A stretch of 27,674 bases of DNA from Bacillota bacterium (GTDB taxonomy: Bacteria > Bacillota > Clostridia > DSM-8532), in NCBI GenBank assembly GCA_023459915.1, contig JAEWSN010000042.1, positions 1-27,674 of the forward strand. Direction: 5' to 3'. Made by a program: the position numbers and the translations under genes. The notes under the pieces are model-generated. The model saw only the letters and a list, made by a program, of their open reading frames with translations, did not search any database and was not told the DNA's origin. Within the stretch, counting starts at the first letter, position 1, and every line of letters starts with the position of its first letter. Below, in pieces: positions 7,385-14,042 of this stretch.

Positions 7385-8397
7385 TGATGCGGTTCAACCA
7401 GCAGCTCAACACCTATGTGAATCAGGCGGAAGCCGCATTGGCGGAGGACTTGTCAATACCGGCACTGCCGGAGGCCGTTTTGCGGGAGGCCATGACCTAC
7501 AGCCTGTCGGCCGGGGGCAAGCGGTTTCGTCCGGTGCTCGTCTACGCGGTGGGCGCGTTGGTTTCACTGCCGGTTGCATCGCTCCATCCTTTCGCGCGCG
7601 CGCTGGAGATGATTCACACCTATTCGTTGATTCACGATGATTTGCCGGCGATGGACAATGACGATTTGCGGCGCGGCAAGCCCACCAACCACAAGGTGTT
7701 TGGGGAGGCCATGGCCATTCTGGCCGGAGACGCCCTGCTGAACCGGGCCTATGAGGTGATGCTCTCGGCCGCGGCCGCGCCCGGGCTCAATCCCGACGGG
7801 CGGCTTCGCGCCGTGGCGGCCGCGGCCATCGTGGCCAACGCGGCCGGCGCCGAAGGTATGGTGGGCGGGCAGGTGCTCGACATGATTGCCGAGCAGGCGG
7901 CGACCCAATCCACAGATGCCTCACCTTGTGGCCAATCCGGTCCTGACGCGCCTGTTCGGTCTGCCGGTGCGGCCGTGTCGCAATCCGCCGAACCGGATGG
8001 GGCGGAGGCACCCGCCGCCTTGGCGCGGCTGCGCCGCACCCATGCGATGAAAACCGGCGCGCTCATCCATGCCGCGGTGATGGTGCCGGTGGTGCTCGCC
8101 GGCCGTCCGGCCTCCGAGCGCGACGCGCTGGCCGGCTATGCCGACCAGCTGGGCGTCGCGTTCCAGATTCGCGATGACCTGCTCGATGTGCAGGGAACCC
8201 AGGCGGCGCTTGGCAAGCCCATCGGCAGCGACCAGCGCAACGGGAAGGCCACCTATGTCACACTGCTGGGCGTCAACGGTGCGCGGCAGGCGCTGGCGGA
8301 GGCCACGGAGCGGGCGCTGGCGGCATTGGCGCCCTTCGGGGAACGCGCCGCGTTCCTGGCGGATCTGGCGCGGTTCGTGGCCGAGCGGGAACACTGA
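7384..8397 (+). CDS. ispA: Short-chain polyprenyl (farnesyl) diphosphate synthase with internal insertion
   Basis: This enzyme condenses isopentenyl and allylic diphosphates to geranyl/farnesyl diphosphate, feeding undecaprenyl, quinone and other isoprenoid synthesis. The first aspartate-rich motif is DDLPAMDNDD (from Asp85), followed by RRGKPTNHK. The second is DDLLD (Asp264-Asp268), followed by GKPIGSD. GGKRFRP near residue 44 and MKTGALIHAAV near 222 are also present. At 337 residues it exceeds the usual 290-300. The excess is a Ser/Ala/Pro/Gln-rich insert at about 171-212, between the GGQVLDM helix and the KTGAL helix. I chose the ATG at 7384, seven bases after GGAGG (7372-7376), over an in-frame TTG at 7381. 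It is the last gene before the OLE RNA region. Confidence 0.94.
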   Translation: MMRFNQQLNTYVNQAEAALAEDLSIPALPEAVLREAMTYSLSAGGKRFRPVLVYAVGALVSLPVASLHPFARALEMIHTYSLIHDDLPAMDNDDLRRGKPTNHKVFGEAMAILAGDALLNRAYEVMLSAAAAPGLNPDGRLRAVAAAAIVANAAGAEGMVGGQVLDMIAEQAATQSTDASPCGQSGPDAPVRSAGAAVSQSAEPDGAEAPAALARLRRTHAMKTGALIHAAVMVPVVLAGRPASERDALAGYADQLGVAFQIRDDLLDVQGTQAALGKPIGSDQRNGKATYVTLLGVNGARQALAEATERALAALAPFGERAAFLADLARFVAEREH

Positions 8398-8400
8398 TGA

Positions 8401-8462
8401 ATGGGGTCAGACCCCGACTGGGGTCTGACCCCATCAATGACCCGCCGGGGGTCTGACCCCAT
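8401..8462. repeat. Cluster of three REP-like palindromes, two forming a 34-nt inverted repeat
   Basis: Copy 1 is ATGGGGTCAGACCCC (8401-8415), copy 2 is its exact reverse complement (8420-8434), and copy 3 in the copy-2 orientation ends at 8462. Copies 1 and 2 can fold into a perfect 15-bp stem with a GACT loop, starting four bases after the ispA stop. No T-tract follows. The cluster separates ispA from the OLE RNA and occupies the -35 region of its promoter. It could act as a 3' stabilising stem, a weak attenuator or a mobile REP element. Confidence 0.8.
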
Positions 8463-8475
8463 CAGCCCAAAAATA

Positions 8476-8484
8476 TGCTATAAT
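8476..8484 (+). promoter_or_regulatory. Extended -10 promoter for OLE RNA
   Basis: TGCTATAAT is a perfect extended -10 element (TG at 8476-8477, TATAAT at 8479-8484). It predicts a start near 8490-8492, right where the structured RNA begins. No good -35 is present at 16-18 bases; that slot is filled by the third GGGGTCTGACCCC palindrome. Extended -10 promoters can work without a -35. Confidence 0.65.
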
Positions 8485-8489
8485 CGAAA

Positions 8490-9110
8490 GTACGCAGAAT
8501 GACGCAGTATCCTAGTCAGTACTGCCGGTTTCGAAGACGGGCCTAAAAATCCGTACAAAGGGCACATCGATGAAGTTCCTGGTGCTGGCTTGCGACGCCC
8601 AGTCGTGGGCTGGTGCTGGGAGTTAAGGTTCAGGGGCAGCCCGCAATGGCATGCGGGAACATGACCCCTCTACCGCGGAGACCCTGTCTTGTGGAAGACA
8701 GCATGCGCGCCTCGGCGCAACAGGGCGTGACTACGAGCAGGGATGAAACCTGTCATGCGGTACCCTCGCGGTGCTGTGGACAGTGTAGCCTGCCTTGAGT
8801 GGGACCTCTGGGATGATGGATCAGATGTTTGTGTGCCGGCCGGCACAGAAGCATTATCGCTGTCTGAAAAGGGCCCTGCAAAAGAGGATAGAAGTCGGCA
8901 CAGGCTCATGGGGAAAACCCCTAGGCTGAACACCAGGCCGCCCGGGGATTGCAGTGTGGACTCCAGTGGCGATCAGGCTCCGGAAAGGGCAACCTTCCGG
9001 CACACAGGACAATGGGAAACCACCCGCTCGGCGACGACGGGCCCTGTGTGGGGAAAACCTGCCTGACCTAAGACGCAAAATTTACTCGGGGGGCCGTCAT
9101 TCTGCCCCAC
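8490..9110 (+). ncRNA. ole: OLE RNA (Ornate, Large, Extremophilic RNA)
   Basis: This is a gene-free, densely structured stretch between ispA and a membrane protein matching OapA, upstream of dxs, which is the published OLE locus arrangement. Length (about 600 nt) also fits. Helices visible on paper include GCAGTA/TACTGC (8504-8509 with 8520-8525), CCCGCA/TGCGGG (8640-8645 with 8652-8657), CTGTCTT/AAGACAG (8684-8690 with 8695-8701), TGTGCCGGCCGGCACA (8832-8847), GGGG-AAAA-CCCC (8910-8921), a stem capped by a GCAA tetraloop (8980-9000), and CACACAGG/CCTGTGTG (9001-9008 with 9043-9050). In known hosts OLE is abundant, binds OapA and other proteins at the membrane, and affects tolerance to cold, alcohol and Mg2+. 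I did not align it to the OLE covariance model. The 5' end is set by the promoter, and the 3' end is approximate (after the GGGGC/GCCCC hairpin at 9090-9108). Confidence 0.88.
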
Positions 9111-9119
9111 AAAAACACC

Positions 9120-9150
9120 CGGAGGCTGTCTCGCAAGGGGCAGCCTTCCG
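9120..9150 (+). other. Hairpin between OLE RNA and oapA
   Basis: CGGAGGCTG (9120-9128) pairs with CAGCCTTCCG (9141-9150) with one bulged T, giving a GC-rich 9-bp stem shortly before the oapA ribosome binding site (AGGGAGAT, 9156-9163). No T-run follows, so it is not an ordinary terminator. It could mark the RNA 3' end or a processing site, or modulate oapA translation. Confidence 0.5.
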
Positions 9151-9169
9151 TTGACAGGGAGATAAAAGC

Positions 9170-9856
9170 TTGGGAAGGGAACAGTCGGAATCGGCCTATA
9201 TCAGGAAGCGCGACAAGTTGCGCCGGACGGTGGAACCGTTCAAGCGCGAGGCGTTGCTCGAACGTTCCCATGCCATTTGGTCCGGTTTTGTGATGGTGCT
9301 TTCCTTTGCGTTGTCCATTCTGCTGCTGGCCGCCTCCGGCAGCCTGTTTGAACGCACGGGCGTGGTGGTGGCGCTGGTTGTGGTGTTCGTGATTGTGCTT
9401 GTCGGCATCCTGTTCGACATGATCGGCGTGGCGGTGGCCGCGGCGGAGGAAACGCCGTTCCACTCCATGGCCGCGCGGAAAATCCACGGCGCGCGCCAGT
9501 CCATCCGCCTCATCCGCAGCGCGCCGCGCGTGTCGAGCTTTTGCAACGACGTCATCGGGGACATCTGCGGGGTGGTCAGCGGCACCGCCGGGGCCGCCAT
9601 CGTGTTTCGCATGTTCGCGAACCTCTCGGACACCACCTGGGCCGAAGCGCTCATGGGAGCCGCCATCGCGGCCCTGACCGTGGGCGGCAAGGCGTTTGGC
9701 AAGAGCTTCAGCATGCGGAACAGCAATTACATCATTTTTGTCGTCGGTCGCATACTGGCCTTTTTCACGCCCGCGCCATCGAGCCGGAAGCAGGTGAGGA
9801 AGGCCTTGTCCCGTGCGGTTCGCCGGGATAAGGCGCCGACAGGAGGAAGTCGTTGA
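9170..9856 (+). CDS. oapA: OLE-associated membrane protein OapA
   Basis: OapA anchors OLE RNA at the cytoplasmic membrane. This 228-residue protein has a basic N-terminus (residues 1-37), hydrophobic helices at about 37-56 and 64-90, further hydrophobic stretches at about 130-150, 158-175 and 186-200, and a very basic tail. The conserved-looking centre includes FHSMAARKIHGARQ (97-110) and CNDVIGDICG. Asp127 and Asp131 there form a DxxxD pair, matching the motif reported as functionally important in Bacillus halodurans OapA (from memory). Many Arg/Lys residues between and after the helices suit RNA binding. The start is TTG at 9170, seven bases after AGGGAGAT. The end overlaps the dxs start by four bases. 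Identification rests on position, topology and motif together. Confidence 0.9.
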   Translation: MGREQSESAYIRKRDKLRRTVEPFKREALLERSHAIWSGFVMVLSFALSILLLAASGSLFERTGVVVALVVVFVIVLVGILFDMIGVAVAAAEETPFHSMAARKIHGARQSIRLIRSAPRVSSFCNDVIGDICGVVSGTAGAAIVFRMFANLSDTTWAEALMGAAIAALTVGGKAFGKSFSMRNSNYIIFVVGRILAFFTPAPSSRKQVRKALSRAVRRDKAPTGGSR

Positions 9857-11763
9857 AAGCGAATACATCATCACCGTCCGGGCTGCTCAATGCCATTTTG
9901 GAACCGGCACAGCTCCGGACGCTGTCCATGACGCAATTGCAGACGCTGGCCAATGAGATACGGCAGCGGCTCATCCATTCTGTCTCCAAAACGGGTGGAC
10001 ACCTCGCCTCCAATCTTGGGGTGGTGGAGCTCACCCTGGCCCTGCATCGGGTATACCAATCCCCGGAAGACCGCATCGTTTGGGATGTGGGGCATCAGGC
10101 ATATGTGCACAAGATGCTGACGGGACGGCTGGACCAGATGGAAACCATTCGAAGCCGGGACGGACTGTCCGGCTTTCCCAAGCGGGAGGAGAGTCCGCAC
10201 GACACTTTCAATACCGGCCACAGCTCCACCTCCATCTCCGCGGCGCTGGGTATGGCGCGGGCCAGGGATCTGCTTGGACAGCAGCACCATGTCGTGGCGG
10301 TCATCGGCGACGGCGCGCTGGGCGCCGGCATGGCGTTCGAAGCGCTGAACGACGCGGGCATGGACAAGACGAACCTGCTGGTGGTGCTCAACGACAACGG
10401 CATGTCCATTTCCAGGAATGTCGGCGGCATGTCCCGCTATCTCAGCCTGTTGCGCACACGGCCCATCTATTACCGCACCCGCGAAAGCGTGGAGCGTCTG
10501 ACGGACAGGATGCCCAAGGGGCGGTTCATCCGCAGAACCCTTCGCCGCATCAAAACCACCCTCAAAGGCCTGCTGGTTCCCTCCCTGCTGTTCGAAGATT
10601 TGGGCTTCCGCTATTTTGGTCCGGTGGACGGACACAATCTTGAAGACATGATTGCCATGCTCACCCAAATCCGCACCATGCAGGGCCCCGTGCTGCTGCA
10701 TGTCCGAACCCAGAAGGGCAAGGGCTACCAGTTTGCCGAGAAGAAACCGGACGTGTTTCACGGCATGGCGCCCTTCGAAATCGAAACGGGGAGCCCCATC
10801 CGCTGCAGCACCGGCACCTGGTCGGAGTGGTTTGGCGAGGCCATGACCACCCTGGCGGACGAGCGGACGGACGTGGTGGCGATCACCGCGGCCATGCCGG
10901 ATGGCACGGGGCTTGTGCCCATGCGGGCCAGCCATCCCTCGCGCGTGCTCGATGTGGGCATCGCGGAACAGCACGCGGTGACCCTTGCGGCCGGACTGGC
11001 GGCGGGAGGCGTCCGCCCCGTGGTCGCCCTGTATTCCACCTTCCTGCAGCGCGCGTACGACCAGGCGCTGCACGATGTTTGCCTGCAATCCCTCCCGGTG
11101 GTGTTTGCCGTCGATCGCGCCGGCGTGGTCGGCGATGACGGGGAAACCCATCAGGGCATCTACGATTTGTCCTTTCTGCAGTCCATGCCCGGACTGACGG
11201 TGCTGGCCCCGGCGTCCGGCAGTGAGCTGCTGCCCATGTTGCGGTATGCGTTGTCCAAGCCGGACGGACCGGTGGCCATCCGCTATCCCCGTGGCTGCGC
11301 GGACATGCTGCCCGCTGCGGATCAGTCCCTCGACGGGGAAACGGCGGTGGTGCTGCGGGAGGGCGCGGATTGCGCGCTGTTTGCCGTCGGCGCGCTGGCG
11401 CCTGCCGCGCTCGAAGCGGCCAACGCGCTCGCAGCGGAAGGTATCTCTTGTGCCGTGATCCATGTGCGCTTCGTCAAGCCCTTCGACAAGGTGCTGCTGG
11501 GCCGGTATGCCCGTCATACCCGTTGCGTGGTGACGCTTGAGGACAATGTCCTGACCGGCGGGTTTGGTTCGACCGTCACGCATTGGCTGGCCGGGGAGGA
11601 GATCCCCGCCCGCGTGCTGACCCTGGGCTATCCGGACATCCCCATTCTTCAGGACAGCCGGGTCGGCATTCTGGCCGCGTTCGGCCTGGACGCACCGGGC
11701 ATCGGCAGGCAGGTTCGTGCATTTGTCCGCAAGGGAGGCGCATATGGCCAAAAAGAGGCTTGA
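9853..11763 (+). CDS. dxs: 1-deoxy-D-xylulose-5-phosphate synthase
   Basis: This thiamine-diphosphate enzyme condenses pyruvate and glyceraldehyde 3-phosphate, the first step of the MEP isoprenoid pathway. It pairs functionally with ispA upstream. The 636-residue length is normal. Visible are HLASNLGVVELT (His50), WDVGHQAYVHKMLTGR, the cofactor loop GDGALGAGMAFEALNDAG with NDNG (GDG at 152-154, Asn180/Asn182), and DVGIAEQHAVT with the catalytic Glu372. The C-terminal transketolase domain is complete. The start is TTG at 9853, six bases after AGGAGG (9841-9846), and overlaps the oapA stop. The 3' end overlaps tlyA by 20 bases. Confidence 0.97.
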   Translation: MKANTSSPSGLLNAILEPAQLRTLSMTQLQTLANEIRQRLIHSVSKTGGHLASNLGVVELTLALHRVYQSPEDRIVWDVGHQAYVHKMLTGRLDQMETIRSRDGLSGFPKREESPHDTFNTGHSSTSISAALGMARARDLLGQQHHVVAVIGDGALGAGMAFEALNDAGMDKTNLLVVLNDNGMSISRNVGGMSRYLSLLRTRPIYYRTRESVERLTDRMPKGRFIRRTLRRIKTTLKGLLVPSLLFEDLGFRYFGPVDGHNLEDMIAMLTQIRTMQGPVLLHVRTQKGKGYQFAEKKPDVFHGMAPFEIETGSPIRCSTGTWSEWFGEAMTTLADERTDVVAITAAMPDGTGLVPMRASHPSRVLDVGIAEQHAVTLAAGLAAGGVRPVVALYSTFLQRAYDQALHDVCLQSLPVVFAVDRAGVVGDDGETHQGIYDLSFLQSMPGLTVLAPASGSELLPMLRYALSKPDGPVAIRYPRGCADMLPAADQSLDGETAVVLREGADCALFAVGALAPAALEAANALAAEGISCAVIHVRFVKPFDKVLLGRYARHTRCVVTLEDNVLTGGFGSTVTHWLAGEEIPARVLTLGYPDIPILQDSRVGILAAFGLDAPGIGRQVRAFVRKGGAYGQKEA

Positions 11764-12550
11764 CGTGCTGCTGGTGGAACGCGGATTGTTTCCCAGCCGG
11801 GAGAAGGCGCAGGCCGCCATTCTGGCCGGCATGGTCTATCTCGGTGACAGCCGGGGCACCAAGGCGGGCGATCAGGTGGATGAGGCGGCGGAAATCGTGG
11901 TCAAGGGGGCGGCCCTGCCATATGTCAGTCGCGGCGGCCTGAAGCTCGAGAAAGCCTTGCGCGTGTTTGCACTCAATCTTTCCGGCAAGGCCTGCCTGGA
12001 CATCGGTGCCTCCACCGGCGGCTTCACCGACTGCATGCTGCAAAACGGCGCGGTCCATGTGCACGCGGTGGATGTTGGCTATGGCCAGCTGGCCTGGTCC
12101 CTGCGGTCCGACGAACGGGTGACGGTGCTGGAACGGACCAATTTCCGGTATGTCACGCCGGAGGACATCGGCGTCGCCATCGATTTTGCCACTGTGGATG
12201 TGTCTTTCATTTCCCTGTCCCTGATTCTGCCGGCGGCCGCGGCGGTGCTCAAGCCGGACGGCCAGATGGTCTGTCTGGTGAAGCCGCAGTTCGAGGCCGG
12301 ACGTGAGAAGGTCGGGAAAAAGGGGGTTGTCCGGGATCCCGCGGTTCACCGGGACGTGGTGGTGGCCTGCTGCCGGCATGCCGAACGCAATGGGTTTGCC
12401 GTGTGCGGCCTTTCCTGGTCGCCCATCCGCGGCCCGGAGGGCAACATCGAGTATCTGATGTGGTTGTCGAAATCGGCGGCGGACGGCATTGATGTGGAGG
12501 CGGAAGCCACGCGCGTGGTCACAGCCTCCCACCAGGAGGCGCTGGCATGA
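11744..12550 (+). CDS. tlyA: TlyA family RNA methyltransferase (YqxC)
   Basis: TlyA proteins 2'-O-methylate rRNA; in actinobacteria this is needed for capreomycin sensitivity, and some members have been called hemolysins. This 268-residue protein has an S4 RNA-binding domain (RLDVLLVERGLFPSREKAQA, residues about 5-60), then a FtsJ-like SAM domain with YVSRGGLKLEKAL, motif I LDIGASTGGF (85-94), and VDVGYGQLAWSLR. The ATG at 11744 follows GGGAGG (11733-11738). A longer frame from 11717 lacks this site. In Bacillus the next genes are argR and recN; here lepB follows directly with an ATGA overlap. Confidence 0.94.
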   Translation: MAKKRLDVLLVERGLFPSREKAQAAILAGMVYLGDSRGTKAGDQVDEAAEIVVKGAALPYVSRGGLKLEKALRVFALNLSGKACLDIGASTGGFTDCMLQNGAVHVHAVDVGYGQLAWSLRSDERVTVLERTNFRYVTPEDIGVAIDFATVDVSFISLSLILPAAAAVLKPDGQMVCLVKPQFEAGREKVGKKGVVRDPAVHRDVVVACCRHAERNGFAVCGLSWSPIRGPEGNIEYLMWLSKSAADGIDVEAEATRVVTASHQEALA

Positions 12551-13167
12551 AGCGTACGGACAACAGGTCCCAATCCCCGCTGCGGGAGGCGCTGTCCTGG
12601 GTGCTGGTGCCCGTGCTGCCGCTGGTGATCGTGCTGGTGCTGCTGAGCCGGGTTTTCGCAATCACCACCATCAACCAGGAGTCCATGCTGGATACCTTGA
12701 AACCGGGAGAACTGGTGTTTTGCACACGCCCCGATTTCAACCGGCAACCGCCCCAAAGAGGCGATATTGTGCTGTTCTACGCGGACAACCGCGAGCGGGG
12801 CAATCTGTGGTGGGAATTCGGCATGCGGTTTGTGGACATGGCGGACAACTGGCGACCGGCTGAGGCGCGGAACAACCTGCGATATGTGAAGCGCGTGGTG
12901 GGGCTTCCCGGAGAAACAGTGGATATCCGGGATGGAATGGTATACATTGGGAGTGAGGCATTGCCCGAATCCTACACGCGCACACCCACGGAGATCCGTG
13001 AACTCGGGTTCCCCATGGTGATTCCGCCGGGAGAATACGTTCTCCTGGGAGACAACCGCGAGGTCAGCAAGGACAGCCGGGACTTCGGACCCGTGCGCCT
13101 CGGCGCGCTGGAAGGGCTCGCGCGGTTTCGGCTGTTGCCGCCCGGCCGTGCGGGACGAATCGAGTGA
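12547..13167 (+). CDS. lepB: Signal peptidase I
   Basis: This membrane-bound protease removes signal peptides from exported proteins. The 206-residue, single-anchor form is typical of Gram-positive SipS-like enzymes. The anchor helix is about residues 17-38. The catalytic serine is Ser46 in INQESMLDTL, where the usual Pro after SM-x is Asp, and the general-base Lys115 is in YVKRVVGLPGE. Box E reads LGDNREVSKDSRDFGPV. The start overlaps the tlyA stop as ATGA, so it is probably translated with that gene. It is the last clear member of the OLE operon; the next gene starts 38 bases later. Confidence 0.95.
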   Translation: MKRTDNRSQSPLREALSWVLVPVLPLVIVLVLLSRVFAITTINQESMLDTLKPGELVFCTRPDFNRQPPQRGDIVLFYADNRERGNLWWEFGMRFVDMADNWRPAEARNNLRYVKRVVGLPGETVDIRDGMVYIGSEALPESYTRTPTEIRELGFPMVIPPGEYVLLGDNREVSKDSRDFGPVRLGALEGLARFRLLPPGRAGRIE

Positions 13168-13176
13168 CTGAGTGTT

Positions 13177-13191
13177 TGCCATGAGATGGCA
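13177..13191. repeat. Short perfect inverted repeat
   Basis: TGCCAT-GAG-ATGGCA lies between lepB and the coiled-coil gene, just upstream of that gene's ribosome binding site. No T-run follows. It may be an operator or RNA hairpin, or chance. Confidence 0.4.
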
Positions 13192-13205
13192 GTGGGGGAA
13201 ATGCG

Positions 13206-14042
13206 ATGGCGTTCTTTGGGAAAAAAACAGCCACATCCGTGAAATCCGGCGGCAGGCATCCTTCACACGGTTCCGATCTTCAGGTGCCGCCGTTGGAACC
13301 GGCATCCCTGCGTCAGAACAACATTTCCCGCCTGACGCTGGATGAGCGCTGGACCGGGCTTTTCTCCGGAACCACGCTGCCATCGTCGCTGGCCGAGCTG
13401 CAGCAGCAGATGAACGGGGCCATCAAGCGCGAGGCGCTCCAGAACGGTGAGCTGGAGCGGATGGAACCGACCAAGAAAAAGGCGATGAACGAAATCATCC
13501 GGCTCACCAAGGAAGCCTTCGAGGATGGCGACGAGAAGGCCAGGGAAAAGCTGCTCAAACGCAGGGAGGAAATTGAGTCCATCAACCTGCGCTGGTCCAA
13601 GCTGCTCGAGGAGCGGGATGCGCTGACCGATGAGTTGCGTGCGCTGAATTTGCAGATGCTGCAGGAAACGGCACGGCACGTCTTTGCCACCATGCGGCGG
13701 GCCCAGGTGGAAGTCCCCGCCATTGACGCGGAGATTGGCCAGCTCGAGCAACGCCTGCACGAGCTCCGCCAGGCGCGGGAGCGGCTGGCACTCGACTGGA
13801 ACAAGCTGTCCGAGCCGTTTGCCAAGCTGTACGGCACCGCCTATGTCCGGCAGCTCGAAACCCAGTTTGCCGCCGAAATCCAGGCGTCGCGTGTGTTCCT
13901 TCCGGAGCCCCCTGCGGCGGAGACCGCTTCGGGAGATAGCCGGAAGGAGCCCTCCGGGGCCGCGAAGCCGGCCGATGCATCCAGGAACCCGGACACCGCG
14001 AAATCGGCGGACGGCAGGGACAAAAAGGAGGAACAGTCATGA
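13206..14042 (+). CDS. Coiled-coil protein of unknown function
   Basis: I do not recognise this 278-residue protein. It has no signal peptide or membrane helix, so it is probably cytoplasmic. The N-terminus (about 1-40) is basic and polar. Residues about 60-215 are strongly helical and charged (for example KKKAMNEIIRLTKEAFEDGDE and EIGQLEQRLHELRQARERL), with coiled-coil character. The tail (about 225-278) is Pro/Ala/Lys/Asp-rich and looks disordered. The ATG follows GGGGGA at 13194-13199. Its stop overlaps the start of the NAD(P)HX repair gene, so the two are probably co-expressed. A structural or scaffolding role is possible but unsupported. Confidence 0.75.
   Translation: MAFFGKKTATSVKSGGRHPSHGSDLQVPPLEPASLRQNNISRLTLDERWTGLFSGTTLPSSLAELQQQMNGAIKREALQNGELERMEPTKKKAMNEIIRLTKEAFEDGDEKAREKLLKRREEIESINLRWSKLLEERDALTDELRALNLQMLQETARHVFATMRRAQVEVPAIDAEIGQLEQRLHELRQARERLALDWNKLSEPFAKLYGTAYVRQLETQFAAEIQASRVFLPEPPAAETASGDSRKEPSGAAKPADASRNPDTAKSADGRDKKEEQS

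Noticed and set aside
8613..9078. Short open frames on both strands within the OLE RNA region
   Set aside because: They have no good ribosome binding sites or recognisable domains, and the DNA is explained by RNA helices.
8490..9110. RNase P RNA or tmRNA as alternative identities for the structured RNA
   Set aside because: I see no RNase P core motifs, no tmRNA tRNA-like ends and no tag frame, while gene order points to OLE.
9151..9156. TTGACA before oapA as a promoter
   Set aside because: The -10 position lies within the oapA coding start and does not resemble TATAAT.
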